Origin: Fennellomyces sp. T-0311
Taxonomy: Eukaryota; Mucoromycota; Mucoromycetes; Mucorales; Lichtheimiaceae
Reading direction: 5' to 3'
Assembly: GCA_025266875.1 (NCBI GenBank)
Contig: JALLLT010000029.1
Span: forward strand, 488,722-552,721
Length of the DNA: 64,000 nucleotides
This document shows positions 21,990-33,210 of the stretch, piece after piece. Each line of letters starts with the position of its first letter. The stretch's first letter is position 1. Below the pieces are notes generated by a model, which was given only the letters and a program-made list of their open reading frames with translations, ran no database searches and was not told where the DNA came from. The position numbers and the translations under genes were made by a program.

Positions 21990-23302
21990 TGTCTAATCCC
22001 ATCCATTCAAATAACTAATTACAGTTATTATAGGTTAGGTTTTAAGCTAAATGCAACTTCCATACAGACAATAAGGTAAACGAACATGAATCTCTAGAAT
22101 TTTACTTTTAATAGGCTGTACGGTTTCTGTTACTCTATTATGGTAAGCTTCATTAAAACTTATTGTAGACTTCCTACTAATTGCAAGTTTTGTTTTAAGA
22201 TGTATGGTCCTATTAATATATCATGGTAAGCTTTATCAAAAGTTATAACAAAATTTATGTTAACAGTAAGTTTCGTTTTAGAACGTAAATATCGTGTTCG
22301 TGAAAATAGGATGTCCTTATCGATTGATGAGAGGCGACTGACACATCATTAGTAGGAACAACGCTTGAATGGCTGAAATGATCGGCCAAACGCATCGAAA
22401 GGTTAACAGACTGCAAGCGAGTTCTAGTGATATTTACTGTCTAGCCTTCTTTTATGAATAAAAAAGATCAGTCAGGACATCGTCTCTTTAGTACCCCAAC
22501 AGTATACTACATGACTCCTCACATCGCCGTAAAAGGCAATTCTGCCTCCTCTCTTTTTTTACTAACTCCAAATGGCAATTCCGTATTTGGATACCCACAC
22601 CACCGGGGGTGTATGCATCCTATCATATTCTGTTGCTTTGGTGCTCTTATCATGCAGCAAGCTTCCTCCCCCACTGTCAGCTCCCCCGATCCGGTGCAGT
22701 TTATCCATACCCTGCTCAATCCACCGTCATTTCTTTACACAAAATATATGTGCATAGTGCATACTCTCGCAGTAGTTGCCAATTTTTTTATGCTTACATC
22801 TCTTCTACTATGCATAATGCCGCATATAACCCCCATTCAATCGCTTACTTCCACTATAAATCTTGGGGTACCGTCTAGTAACCTCTCCCCCAAATAGTGC
22901 CTATTCCGGCAGCAACTATCATCTTCAAAGGATTTCTTTCGTAACCATAATACTGTAAATTATATCTGTGCGTACTTTTGGGTGTTTTATGCTGTGAAAG
23001 TGAAACAGCTATCACAACTGGTACTTTTTAATAATTCAATGCATACATATTGTTCTGTTATAGTAATTCTACAAGTCTGCTTTGCATAATTGTTGCATAT
23101 ATACTTTATTTAGTAATTGGGGGGGCCATCATTTTTTTTTAAAATCAGGTTGGCATATATCAATGCATATATCAAGTACTTGATATATGGGTTTTCGCGC
23201 AGTGGCGTTGCAGGTTGGATAACGTCTGTAATGGACACACCATTACACGGTATAATCAAAGTATCCTTTGAGGGGTATTATCTATGAAATGGGTAGGTCT
23301 TC
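21990..23302. other. AT-rich intergenic stretch with a diverged tandem repeat
   Basis: No supported gene. From about 22118 to 22285 two diverged units of about 80 bp are recognisable by TATGGTAAGCTTCATTAAAA and ATGGTAAGCTTTATCAAAAG, each followed by a 'TAAGTTT/GCAAGTTTTGTTTTA' block. They may be subterminal repeats of the tnp2-like element, whose right end should lie near here. A 147-codon frame at 22454-22897 is low in informative motifs and I do not support it as a gene. Confidence 0.45.
22118..22285. repeat. Two diverged tandem units of about 80 bp
   Basis: Units share TGGTAAGCTT(C/T)AT(T/C)AAAA, a short AT-rich spacer and a GTTTTA(A/G)A(T/A)GTA-like end. They lie just upstream of the start of the tnp2-like gene, where CACTA-like elements typically have subterminal transposase-binding repeats. 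The function is inferred. Confidence 0.4.
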
Positions 23303-24059
23303 TTATAAGCGTCGTTTCTTATTTATGGAAGCTGCATATCTAGCAGGTTGTTTCCGTTTTCCCTTTTTAGAGCCTGTTGGCTCTTTTTGGCCAATCTTTT
23401 TCCAGTAGTCACGGATAGTTTGCACATCATCAAAGCTCTGTGGAGGTTCCCATGTGTCTTCATGAGGACCATAGCCTTTTCAACGCACTTTGTATTCATA
23501 TGTTTGGTTCTTGCCTTTTCTATGTGCTACAATTGCATGCACAAAATAGGCTCTATCCTTACCAGTCGTTTTCCTTGTGGAAATGGCTTCTGTTGTATCC
23601 AACATGAACACACCCTAACAAGCTTCTTTGTCATCTACGCTGTCCGTCAGCGAATAAGAGCTTTCCATCCTTACCGCCGCTTCCCACTTCCGACGTCGGA
23701 ACGTTGAGCTTCATGCTTACCAAATACTCAGCCAATCAGGTTACTCATAGACACGACCTTCCGGTCAACGCGTCTCTCCACAGATATGCTCTGTCAGCAT
23801 TCATCCTATCGATCATCACGATCCGTAACTGCTCAATGATAATAAGGTTGACATTACACATCACTCATGGAAACACCGGCTTAAGGAAATCCCATCATGG
23901 ATAAGCATTTATTATAAATAGAGAGAGCAAAACGTATAAAATAAATCAGTTACCTTTTTGAGTCTCGTTGACATATTTGTCTTTCATACTTATTCTCTCT
24001 CTGATACAACAGCTTCTTTCAGCTCATAAGCTTTATAACCTCGCAATTCGGCCCGGATA
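23303..24059 (-). pseudogene. Ty3 integrase C-terminus with chromodomain, split by a solo LTR
   Basis: On the minus strand the frame GYKAYELKEA (from about 24050) continues, after removing the LTR at 23591-24011 and one GCTTC copy, into ISTRKTTGKDRAYFVHAIV and a chromodomain. The chromodomain reads TYEYKVR, a TGA where Trp is expected, then KGYGPHEDTWEPPQSFDD. The basic tail KKGKRKQPARYAA ends at a TAA at 23305-23303. It is a fragment: no catalytic core, RT or LTR of its own is attached. It is a different sequence from the chromodomain at 1887-3632. Confidence 0.72.
23591..24011 (+). mobile_element. Solo LTR inside a chromodomain fragment
   Basis: 421 bp, TGTTGTATCC ... GATACAACA, flanked by the perfect 5-bp duplication GCTTC (23586-23590 and 24012-24016). 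It contains a TATA-like TTATAAATAGAG near 23911. Removing it restores the integrase frame on the minus strand. Its layout resembles the LTRs at 4023, 30030 and 43986 but the sequence is clearly diverged. Confidence 0.88.
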
Positions 24060-24174
24060 ATACTACTGGGGCCGAGGGAATTAATTTTTTTATCGCTTCC
24101 TGAAGCGAAGCTGAGGGGAGCGATTGCTCAATCCAGTGACTTATATAAGTCAAAATCTGTTTATATATGTATAT

Positions 24175-24224
24175 GTGAGTTAATATATGTATACGTGAGT
24201 TAATATATGTATACATGAGTTAAC
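24175..24224. repeat. Short tandem repeat of about 20 bp, 2.5 copies
   Basis: GTGAGTTAATATATGTATAC at 24175 and 24195, then a partial third copy (ATGAGTTAAC) at 24215. It lies just beyond the stop of the neighbouring minus-strand gene. No function is suggested. Confidence 0.7.
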
Positions 24225-26587
24225 TTCTATTCCATAAATGTTTGTTTTGGCATCTTTGATGGTTATTTACGCCTGGGCAACGGGGAACTTTACATATGCA
24301 TACTTTGCCACGTTTGGGTAATCCTGCAACGAGGCTTTCGGAACGAGGAATTGTTGGCATGAATGTGCCGGAGCTTGATGGCGTGGCTGTAATCTGGCGT
24401 AGTGATGAAGAGTTAAGTATAACTGGCGACATAACTGTGTTGTGGATATAAGCTGTGCTATGTGATGATGCAGGCGCAGAGCGATGTTTGGTCGATGTCA
24501 GGATAGCTGGTTTGGGTAAGATAGTAGGAGGAGAGAACGATACTTGAGAAACAGTAGACAATGCGGCGGATGAGGATGCACTGGGTTGGCTAACAATAGA
24601 GCCAACAAGAGCTGTTTCATGAGGTATTTTTAAAGCAGCAGGTGCTTGGGCATCCGGTATGTTTCTTTTACGGTTTGGAGACTGCAACTGCTTACTCATA
24701 TTGTCGATTATATCCTTATGCTGCATGTACGTCTTTTTTACAATGTCGTGCTGCTTCCATGTACTATATCGACTATGTAAATGTTCTGGCGTTTTGTAAA
24801 AGACTCCATTACCATCCGCATATAGTGACCAGATCTTTGCAAATTTGGTGAAGTCTATTGACGATTTTTTCGTGGTTTGGGAAGCACTCAGCAAGTAGTT
24901 TGCTGAATAGCGCGTGCTCCTCCTCGGTGTGCACAGGCAATATGGCGTGTTTTGAGTTTTGGCGCTTTGCAATAAACTCGTATTACGCTCCAGTTTTTTG
25001 CAAAGTTGAACCAGTGACGATGACGAGCGTCGAAATTTCAAGTGATGTGGCTGGCGCCCTTCTATTTTTTCTCTTGCCGGTTTCTGCTAGCTTCAATTGA
25101 GAGTCATCACTTGTTGGCGCTGGCTGAATGCTCAATAGAGCCATCAACTGTGAAGGCAAAGGAGAAATACAAATTTCTCACCCGACGATCGTAGAACTGA
25201 TCCAAATCGATGCACTCCAGCTCCTTCAAGTGATAGAGGTAGTTCAAGAGCAGCTCGCAAGTCATTAATATGCTGTGTTATCCAAGGACTATAGTGACCT
25301 TTGTGAATACGTCCGTAGCAGTTAAGTGTACCAACCTACAGAGGTCGTTGATGTGTAAGAGTCACTTCTATACATACTTCTTTGCTAATCAATATTAACG
25401 TACATCGATGTTATGGCGTAGGCGATAATCAGCCATTACTGCATCAGCGAGCTCAGGACTTGCATCAAAGGAGATAAACTTGCGAATAATATTTTGATAG
25501 GTTCCGCCTTCAAGTGAGTTGGTTCCTCTACTACAGCGGTACAACGCCAATCCATTTCGATCTCTTCCCATCTTAAAGTAGAATGAAATTCCAGGCGGAT
25601 CTGATACATGGCCGTTATAGATTGTTTTCGGCACGTTTTCGGACTGACGCCACGCTTCTCGATCGAAAAGTGGTCTGCCGGATTTTGCGCACTTCAAAGG
25701 GCCGTACTTCTGAAACAGGGCCAGCACCTCTTTATATAGCGGCTTTGGTGGAGGAATTACTCCTAACCGAAGTTAAATGGTTAGCTGTTTCGTCAATTGC
25801 TCGGTACCTATGAAACATGACATACTCTTTACACGACGAAGTATCCAACCAGGGTCCTTCAGAAGCTTTTTGTTCCAGGAAGTTCCTTGACGCCTTAATA
25901 CATTCTCGACATTCTTTTTATCGCTTTCGTCAACCACAAACAATGCATCGCGAAACTTTCTGGAGAAGTCGTTAGCAAGGCCATATCTCCTTGGAACTTT
26001 GATCTGATCCATGAGGTGAAACGCATCCTTTAGAACTCTTGAGCGAATAAGGTTCTGATCACTGTCATTTGATCCGTTTGCTGGATTTGGTAGACTCGCT
26101 AATTGTACAGCCCTGTATGCTTGGCTGTCTTCGTCAATTTCAGCATCTTCTATAGAATTCATATTCACGGCTTCATCATTCAATGTATTGTGATCTTCAT
26201 CGTGGTCGGAGGAATCGTCATAGCTTTCTCCTGTAGAATCATCATCATCATCGTTTGGATTGACTATATTTATATAAATATGTGCTTCACATATTTAGCC
26301 GGCATCAATGAGTACTTACAGTCAACAGAAAATTCAATGTCGGTGCTTTGAAAATCAGCATTGCCATTTTCGAATGAGGAGGTGGAAGCTTCAGATTTGC
26401 TCGATTCTTCAAGAGTTGCAGATTGGCTTGTTCGCAGATCGGATAAACTTATAATTGCATTGAATGGTACTGTGGCGCCGCTTTTTGAACGGCATGGGAA
26501 AATAGCCCTCTTGACTTTCTTCTTTGCTCCCTCTTCAAAGTTATTAAGGATATATATAACTATTAGAAAAAAAAGATTCAAATATAT
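24220..26587 (-). CDS. Second part of the DUF6729-exonuclease TE gene
   Basis: Minus-strand exons, running from about 26550 to the stop at 24220. In order: a basic/Ser-rich segment (KKKVKRAIFPCRSKSGATV), an acidic stretch, then SRVLKDAFHLMDQIKVPRRYG and FSRKFRDALFVVDESDKK. A block follows with GVIPPPKPLY, SDPPGISFYFKMGRD and RCSRGTNSLEGGTYQNIIRK. After SPELADAVMADYRLRHNID comes a Ser/Pro-rich linker and a Cys cluster, CICKVPRCPGVNNHQRC, near the end. I recall the RGTN-x-x-E-G-G and 'SRVLKD-F-H' blocks downstream of the exonuclease in large fungal proteins, so I read this as the same gene as 30545-33210, with an LTR in the intron between them. Function unknown. Confidence 0.62.
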
Positions 26588-26989
26588 TGTTACGAACAAT
26601 AAATAGCAGTACTTAAGGCAGTGGATATTCTAGTATATACATTGACAAGACTTCAACAAGTGACTAAAAAAGGTTAATACCAAGGCAAGAGTTTACTTAG
26701 GGTGCTCTCATTATGCTCCGAACAGAGAACTCCATTTCCAAAATTGATGATGGGAAATAATTTTTCCATTGCACCTTCCAAAATTAGGCTTCGCGGATGT
26801 CTCCTACTTTGGTAACTGCTTCTCGGTGGAAATACCACCGCGAAGACTCGCTCGGATCGATATAAAAGGAAACTGTCACTTCTTCTGTGCTTTAAAACGC
26901 GATCAGAGTATTACAAAATATATGCCTCTTGTTTCTCATTGTCTCTCTATCTTCTTCTACTATTTTTTTATTACCAACATTTCTTCACT

Positions 26990-28442
26990 ATGAACAACAA
27001 CAGCATTCCACCGCCAATTCTGATCCAACGTCCCAGACGTAATAATGCTGCAGAAAGAAGACGCCGTCGAGCAGCATTTATGCAACGGCTAACAGAACTT
27101 ATTGCGCCATCAGTACAGGCTATCCGCTTTATTGATGCGAGCATTGTCGCAGCTTTTGCAAGCTCACCTCACCACTTTCGTGCAGCAAAAGTTAGCCGAA
27201 CGCATGGTGCGCAATTCTGAACATTGACGCATCCAAACCTGAATGACGACGATGGCTATGACAGTTACAGATGGCATTATCGCATGAAGAAGTCAACTTT
27301 GGAATGGCTTATCAGTACCTTGTCGACGCACGAAGCATTTGCCTCGGACTCTCCTCGAATGACCCCAGTGTATATTCAAGTCTGCTGTGCGGTGTGGCGT
27401 TTCGCAAACACTCATGTTGGATACCGCATGTTCGAAACGCAATTTGGTTTGAGCCAAGGATCGTATCACAACTTCACGATGCGATTCCTAAATGCCATCT
27501 GTGACGTTCACCGACAGCAGATCAGATGGCCAAGCACACCAGAAGAAGCACAGCAAGCTGCCCAAGCCTTTTCGGCACCTACTGGTTTAGCGAGCACCAA
27601 CGATGCAGGCAGAAGATTACAAGGAGCCATCGGAGCCATGGATGGCAAACTCATTGTAATCCACAAGCCTGCTAGCAATGGACAGCGCTTCTGGGATCGT
27701 AAATTGCACCATTCCATCAACTTACTTGCTGTTTGTACTGCTGATGGGAGATTCTCATATATAGAAGCTGGTCAATCAGGTATTGTCAATTATGTATTAT
27801 AATATCGATATATTACTCAGCCTAATGTATTTTCAAATCAATCTATAAGGTCGAACCCATGATGCACGTACGTTTGCCAATAGCTCTCTCAATACGAAGC
27901 TAATAAACGAAACTGAACAATGGTGCCCAAATGGAACATATATCCTTGCCGGTTAGTATTTCAAGCATTCTGTGTTTTAATGAATATTACTGACATGAAG
28001 CTGTTTGTACTTGAAAGACTCTGCATATCCACTACGACCCACGATAATGGTGCCCTATTCACGGACAGCAACAGATCTTGCCGATAAGAAGTTCAACTTT
28101 GTCCACTCTTCCATGCGTATGGCTATTGAACGAGCCTTCGGTTGCCTTGTTTCTCGTTGGAGATTCCTACGCCTTTACCTTTATCTTAAGGATCATGAGC
28201 GATTGACATTGGCAATATATGCATGCTGTATATTGCACAATATCTGCATCGAACGGCATGATCCTCATTCCAATGAACTTTTTCCATTGAATACGGAAGA
28301 AGATGAAGGCACGGGACGCATTTCGGTAATGGGTTCAGGACACCAGCGCGGTGCTGGAGACACTGCGTCGTTGCGTCAGCAAGGTGTCGCAGTACGCGAT
28401 AGATTAAGAGATGAATTGTATGAAGCCAGTCGTAGATTGTAG
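26990..28442 (+). pseudogene. Harbinger transposase (DDE superfamily endonuclease) with one nonsense codon
   Basis: ATG at 26990. Exons 26990-27779, 27850-27951 and 28018-28442, joined by GT-AG introns of 70 and 66 nt that preserve the frame. An Arg-rich N-terminus (RPRRNNAAERRRRR) is followed by a helical region with YRMKKSTLEWLI. Catalytic Asp 1 is in GAMDGKLIVIHKP, Asp 2 in RTHDARTF (exon 2) and Glu in MAIERAFGCLVSRWRF (exon 3). The one lesion is a TGA at 27218-27220 in the sequence GAQF-stop-TLTHPNLN, where relatives have Trp, so a single TGG to TGA change is likely. The rest is open, so the element could still respond to a transposase supplied in trans. Confidence 0.85.
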
Positions 28443-28493
28443 TAAAATAAAACAAACATTATAAAAAGTTAAGTAGAAGTTAAACAAAGTCAT

Positions 28494-29345
28494 TTATTGA
28501 TCATCATTATTATCGACTTGCTCTGCTTCAGTACCGCTTGTGCTTCCATTGTTTGGCCCACCACTGTTGCCAGGGCGACCAAAAAGTTCCCTCAGTGTCT
28601 GAAGGTACTCCGAATGGCGTCGGTTTTCCGCTGCCTCAAAATCTCGTGCACGACGGTCCTCTGCCTCCTCAAACCGACGGAAAGACTCGCCAATACTGGC
28701 TATCAGACGATCCATCTGCTGGTTAGCATTTTCGAGGACCTGCTCTTGGAACGCGGTGGTTCGGCGTCGTTGTGCTGGCCGCTCATTAACTCCATCCTCG
28801 TCGTTGCGTTGTCTGTTCCGAACAAGGCCACTGATGGAGTCCATGGTGGCTGGTGGAACAATTGCTGGATCGCTGCCGACAATGCTATCCATGGCATCAT
28901 AATATTCCCATCGTTCTTGACCAGGAGGGCCATTCTCGCCAGATTGGTCTTGCACCACGGTCCGAACATCGCGGTAGATGTCTACCAAATCACCCCACTT
29001 CTTTTGCAAGGCTTCCTTTGAGCGGCCCACAGGATCGGTTTGGGTATACACCTGTTCAATCTGGTCCCAGATGGCTCCCTTGGCTCGCGTTTCGATCGTG
29101 CTTATAAGTGTGTCATATCTAGCACTGACAGCATCTATCAATGCTTCGACATGACCATCTTCCCATCTGCGATTGGGTGCTCTCGCAGCGGAAGCAGAAG
29201 TGCTTGATGATGGTAATGCCTCTGCAGGCTGTTGCTGCTGCTGAGGTTGAGGTTGTTGCTGCTGCTCTTGCTGTTCCTGACGGGGATTCCACATTACAAT
29301 GTTGAAGGTGGCATTGGTGTTGTTGTTACGCATGTTAAAGATCAC
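28494..29345 (-). CDS. Harbinger MYB/SANT-like DNA-binding partner
   Basis: 283 codons from the ATG at 29345; the ATG at 29333 (MRNNNTN) is an equally good start. A Gln/Pro-rich N-terminus is followed by a trihelix/MYB-like domain (RRWEDGHVEALIDAV ... KEALQKKWGDLVDIYRDV). The second half is a long charged helix (FRRFEEAEDRRARDFEAAENRR). In PIF/Harbinger elements such a protein binds the element ends and brings the transposase into the nucleus. The gene is convergent with the transposase, with about 50 bp between the stops. It is a single uninterrupted frame. Confidence 0.85.
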   Translation of the reverse strand: MIFNMRNNNTNATFNIVMWNPRQEQQEQQQQPQPQQQQQPAEALPSSSTSASAARAPNRRWEDGHVEALIDAVSARYDTLISTIETRAKGAIWDQIEQVYTQTDPVGRSKEALQKKWGDLVDIYRDVRTVVQDQSGENGPPGQERWEYYDAMDSIVGSDPAIVPPATMDSISGLVRNRQRNDEDGVNERPAQRRRTTAFQEQVLENANQQMDRLIASIGESFRRFEEAEDRRARDFEAAENRRHSEYLQTLRELFGRPGNSGGPNNGSTSGTEAEQVDNNDDQ

Positions 29346-30029
29346 AAAAAGTTCAAAGAGATAGATAAAAATAACTTTTATTCAACATTATCGTCGCTCT
29401 GCACCTTTTATATGCAATCGGGCGCGTCAATGCTTAAGGAAAAGAGAAAAAAATCGCATATTCGTTCATCAATTTGGTTGATGTACAGAAAAGGAAAATC
29501 TCTCTGTTCGGTGCGCCTTTTTGGATGATCTGACCGGAGAGGACTTTAAAATAGTTTGAATCCATTTTCGTCTCTCTGTTCGGAGCAAAATGAGAGCACC
29601 CTTAGAACCATCCTTCCAAATTTACATTTAGCTTGTAAAAATAAACACCGCCCTGTTGAGCAGAACAGATCACAGTGCACCATTACAACGCACCGTCCAT
29701 GGTAACGCAATGCCATTAAAAATTACGCGACCTCTTCACAAGTAACTTCACAATATAGACAGTAACAATGCCCTTAGCCAGGCAACGAAAAGATATCCAA
29801 ATTCACCCTGCAATGTACTCAGCTACGATGCATATTTAGACATTACATTAGTTAGACCATATAAATAGCCAAATTCTGATTTTTCAATAAAATCAAGTTC
29901 TCTTTCTCTTTCACTTTTTGACAATTTGTTTTCAATTGTTTATTTTTCTTGTGTTCCGATCACCGGACTATCCTTTTTAAGACTCTTATATACTACCGAG
30001 ACTCATAAGCTTGTTCCGAGGAACCGCTG

Positions 30030-30409
30030 TGTCGTATTCCCGACATACACTATCTTCCATGGTTACATGCTTTTCCTTCGTTATGCTATATCCGCTGTCA
30101 TTACGACATCAACAACCGTACAGTTATCGATTGCCTTATTTGCTCTTATGTGCAACCTTGATTCGGGTTTACCGATCGTAAGGCAACTCCTTTAACTTGG
30201 TTCCATATGTTCTTCGGCTCCTTCATCTATAAGGCAAGATCATATGAAAGTCGGCAATAACATGGATCGTAGGCTTATTAGACAAAGCATTCGCCTTCTT
30301 CGTCCCGAACTCATCAACAGTATAAATAGAGAGCAGTTTTCCTCAATAAATCATTATCTTATTTTGGTCTCGTCATTCGAAAGCCTTTCCTCGTTTAAAC
30401 GATACCACA
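30030..30409 (+). mobile_element. Solo LTR with CGCTG target duplication
   Basis: 380 bp, TGTCGTATTCCC ... ACGATACCACA, flanked by CGCTG at 30025-30029 and 30410-30414. The homologous segment at 56125-56996 lacks it and has a single TGCTG at that spot. It contains AGTATAAATAGAG near 30318 and AATAAA near 30346. It is the same family as the minus-strand solo LTR at 43986-44379 (shared ends TGTCGTAT and GATACCACA, shared CTCGTCATT block). Confidence 0.93.
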
Positions 30410-30544
30410 CGCTGTTCTCAACACTTAGGACTAAAAACCACATCGCAGTTGGCATTACATAAGCCCAATCGAGAACTCCTGCGTGATATATTAACACCTT
30501 ATAGAACGAACTAACCCTTTTCTTTTATATTTTAAATTTCCTTT

Positions 30545-33210
30545 TTACATTTTAGTAGCAACTTCCCCATAAGTTCTTGTCGCAGTAACAACAGTTTGTG
30601 GTAGCTTCATAACACGACTACTCCACAACAGTACTTGTCCCATTTCCGCCAAACTCTTTCCATGAGCACTTAGTAATCCTGGGGGTACCAGTATTTGCTT
30701 TACTGTAACCACTGCCTGATGTTTCTGAACTTCGATACTGCCAAGCGTTTTAGTTTGCACTGCAATTTCACCATATGCTGCAATTTGATCAATGGCACCT
30801 GGCTGAAATGCAACACTCAATCCTATGTATGTAAGAGTACAGTACCAGAGAGTTAGTTGCTATGTATCGATTGTTAAGCCCTCGATAAAATTGAACCTTC
30901 AGTTATGCTAAGGATACGGTTTCCTCGTTTTTTTGCTTCATTGTAGATTTGAAGAGCAGTGTAGGCATCTAAGGCAGCGTAATTAATTTGTTCTTGGGTT
31001 AACTCTGCGGCATCCCAAGCACTACACCGGACGTCACCTTTTGGCAAAGAATGATGCAAGACAGCTGCACATATCGCAGCTAGACTCATACTGGCGTCGC
31101 CAATTAGATCCAAGTTTTTGCAAAGGGTTCCTATCTCGCGACCACCGAGCTTCTGCGTTTTCAGTCTGCGTCCATGTTCGTCCTGGTATCTTAAACCGAA
31201 ATCTCGCCCAATTTTTGCTATGTCACCACCAACGTTTCGGCCAAGTTTCAAGATGAGCCTGCTGCTGACAACTTTGCAAAGGCTTTCAGGAAGACTTTCT
31301 AGACCGCTAACGCAATAGATATCAACGCGATCTTCAAACGCAATTTGAATTGTTGCTAAGCGTCCCTGTTGATGAGTTACTCGATCATACGGCCATTCAC
31401 AGTCAAATCCAACGACGACGGGTTTTATGGCGATAGCACCAGCTCTTGTCTTTGTTGGTCTTAGCTTTGACAATAAATATTGAGCACGTTGCTCCATGTC
31501 ATCAGCATTGCGAAGGCAGGCTACGGTGATACCAGAAAGACCCAAGACTTTGTCGCATTGAACATTGCTAAACTCAGGACGTGGCGCCTGGTCGACAACA
31601 ACGACGACATCCGTTTTCAATGACTCAAAGATGTTTTCCAAAAAATTCTTGTCTCCTCTGACGTTGTCTGTGAAAAACACCTCTGGCATTTCGTGGCCGT
31701 ACAGAATGTAACCATTTTTGATTGCATCGAACGAATATAGAAGATGCGAAAGAGACTTTGTTGGTACCATCAGTTGGAGCCCCACTTCTTCATACTCATT
31801 GCAAACAGTGTAGACTGCAGTAAAAATCGATGTGCCATTAATCTTGCCGAGGTGTTTGATGATTTTGAATGTATGGTTGCCTTTTAAGAATCTACCACCA
31901 AGAAGCATCATTTGCTTGTCGATCAAGTGTCTAATCTCACTGATGTATGCTGTGTAAAATGATCATAGATATTGGGCAGATGGTACATAGCCCGCGTACC
32001 CAAACTTGTTGTCAAACGGGGAAAATGGCTCAACATCCATCGACGAGGTAAACATGCCATCGATTGACGGGTTGTCACCTCTGAAAATGTTGGCGAGAAG
32101 GTACTGGAGTTCGTCTTTTGCGTGTCGCAATGTATGCATCTCTCTCAGTATTTTTTGAAGACGCTTGGGCCCGACAGAATTGAAGACGCTTGGGCCCGAC
32201 AGAATTCTGAATTAATGGTCTCATGAGGTCACCAAGTCGTCGCGAAACTCCTCCGAAATGCGTCGTGTAAGCTGGATAGCGAGATTGAAGAAACATTGGA
32301 AGCTGGCGGATAATGAGCTCATCGTTGCTTGTTACGTATCTTGTTGGGCAATTAGAGGGGCCTGTGCACTCATAACGAGTACCCATTATATAGAAGCAAC
32401 TATAAATATTGGTCCAGTATCAGCTCTTTTCAAAACCGGCTATATAAAGGTTTTCTTTTACCTATCGAGATCAACTATTCGGCGAGCGTGAGGTTCTTTC
32501 GTATATCCTTTCACGCTATATGAGCTTTGACATGTAGGGCACTTTAGTGGTTTGATTTTCTTGACGAGGAGATGTGGAAACCAAAGAAATACACGAGGTT
32601 GGTATAGCTTGGAAGGATCCAAACCATCGCGTAACGCAAAGAAAGGGTCCTTAGGCTCCACCCAGAATTTACCCGCCCTGTATTCTCTGGGCTCATCTCC
32701 ATCTTTAACCTTTATACGTTCTTGTATTTCCTCGAAGTATGCTCGCAGTATGCTCTCCTTCTGCTCTCTGTCTGCGCGATCCTCGGCGGAGAGTTTCAGA
32801 TCGTCAGCTTCTTCTTCAATAGGATTAATATCCTCACGAATTACAGGCTCCGTGTCTTCGGCTTCTTGCTCGTTGCTAAGCAACAGTTCAGCCAACGAGA
32901 CATACTCGGATTGCGTAACTGACGCGTTGCTTTGTTCCTCAGCCGGCTCTGAGAGATCGTTTGCTGGATTCTGGACATTGCTGTCCGAGATTACGCGATC
33001 AGCATCGACCAGATCTTCAGTGGAACTGCTTGACGCGCGTGGTGTAGTAAAACCAAACCCAAGTAGCTTTGCCTGTGCGTGATCGACAGGTTCTTTCTTC
33101 TTCAGTCTTCCCACTCTTTTACTATTAGGGGGATTCTTTCCTCCTGGGGGTCTGCCACTGGTTTTTGATTTGTTAGTCGTTGTTTTTATATTTTTGTCGA
33201 TGTTTTCCAT
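30545..33210 (-). pseudogene. DUF6729-like / transposase-like / 3'-5' exonuclease TE gene, first part
   Basis: ATG at 33210. N-terminus: basic, AT-hook-like SKTSGRPPGGK, then acidic. A DUF6729-like domain follows (recalled name): PRVFLWFPHLLVKKIKPLKC with CPTC, HARRIVDLD, a 62-nt intron (32400-32461), MGTRYECTGPSNC, FLQSRYPAYTTHFGGVSRR. A 25-bp tandem duplication (32155-32204) then shifts the frame, and a TGA lies near 31973. The RNase H-like region has GNHTFKIIKHLG and EVFFTDNVRGDKNFLE. A DEDD-type exonuclease of WRN-like fold follows: VVGFDCEWPYD, LATIQIAFEDRVDIYCV, NVGGDIAKIGRDFG, YAALDAYTALQIY. A last exon (QPGAIDQIAAYGEIAVQTK) ends at a TAA at 30547-30545, or splices on past it to 26550. 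Confidence 0.75.
32155..32204. repeat. Perfect 25-bp tandem duplication causing a frameshift
   Basis: Units 32155-32179 and 32180-32204 are identical (TTGAAGACGCTTGGGCCCGA plus CAGAA). Since 25 is not a multiple of three, the duplication shifts the DUF6729 frame; ignoring one unit gives SVGPKRLQKILREMHTLRHA, which fits the domain. Confidence 0.95.

Larger units (their letters stand above)
26700..29601 (+). mobile_element. Harbinger1: two-gene PIF/Harbinger transposon
   Basis: Flanked by TTA at 26697-26699 and 29602-29604, the canonical target duplication of this superfamily. Terminal inverted repeats: left GGGTGCTCTCATTATGCTCC, right the reverse complement with one mismatch (TTTTG for TTATG), continuing with GAACAGAGA. 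It encodes a transposase (plus) and a MYB/SANT-like protein (minus), convergent. The homologous segment at 56125-56996 has the unoccupied site with a single TTA (near 56762), directly confirming the insertion. Confidence 0.95.
26588..30496 (+). mobile_element. Putative solo LTR in an intron of the DUF6729-exonuclease gene, carrying two insertions
   Basis: After removing the Harbinger (26700-29601) and the solo LTR (30030-30409), about 620 bp remain, starting TGTTACGAAC and ending ATATTAACA. LTR-like signals appear in the right order: ATATAAATAGCC near 29860 and CAATAAAATC near 29887. The same sequence without the insertions is present in reverse at about 56208-56880, where the start again reads TGTTACGAAC. 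No target duplication is visible (TATAT on the left, CCTTA on the right), so the edges and LTR status are inference. Confidence 0.45.

Noticed and set aside
22454..22897. Possible 147-codon plus-strand gene
   Set aside because: Composition is low in charged residues, there is no motif, intron or conserved neighbour, and several overlapping frames of similar quality exist.
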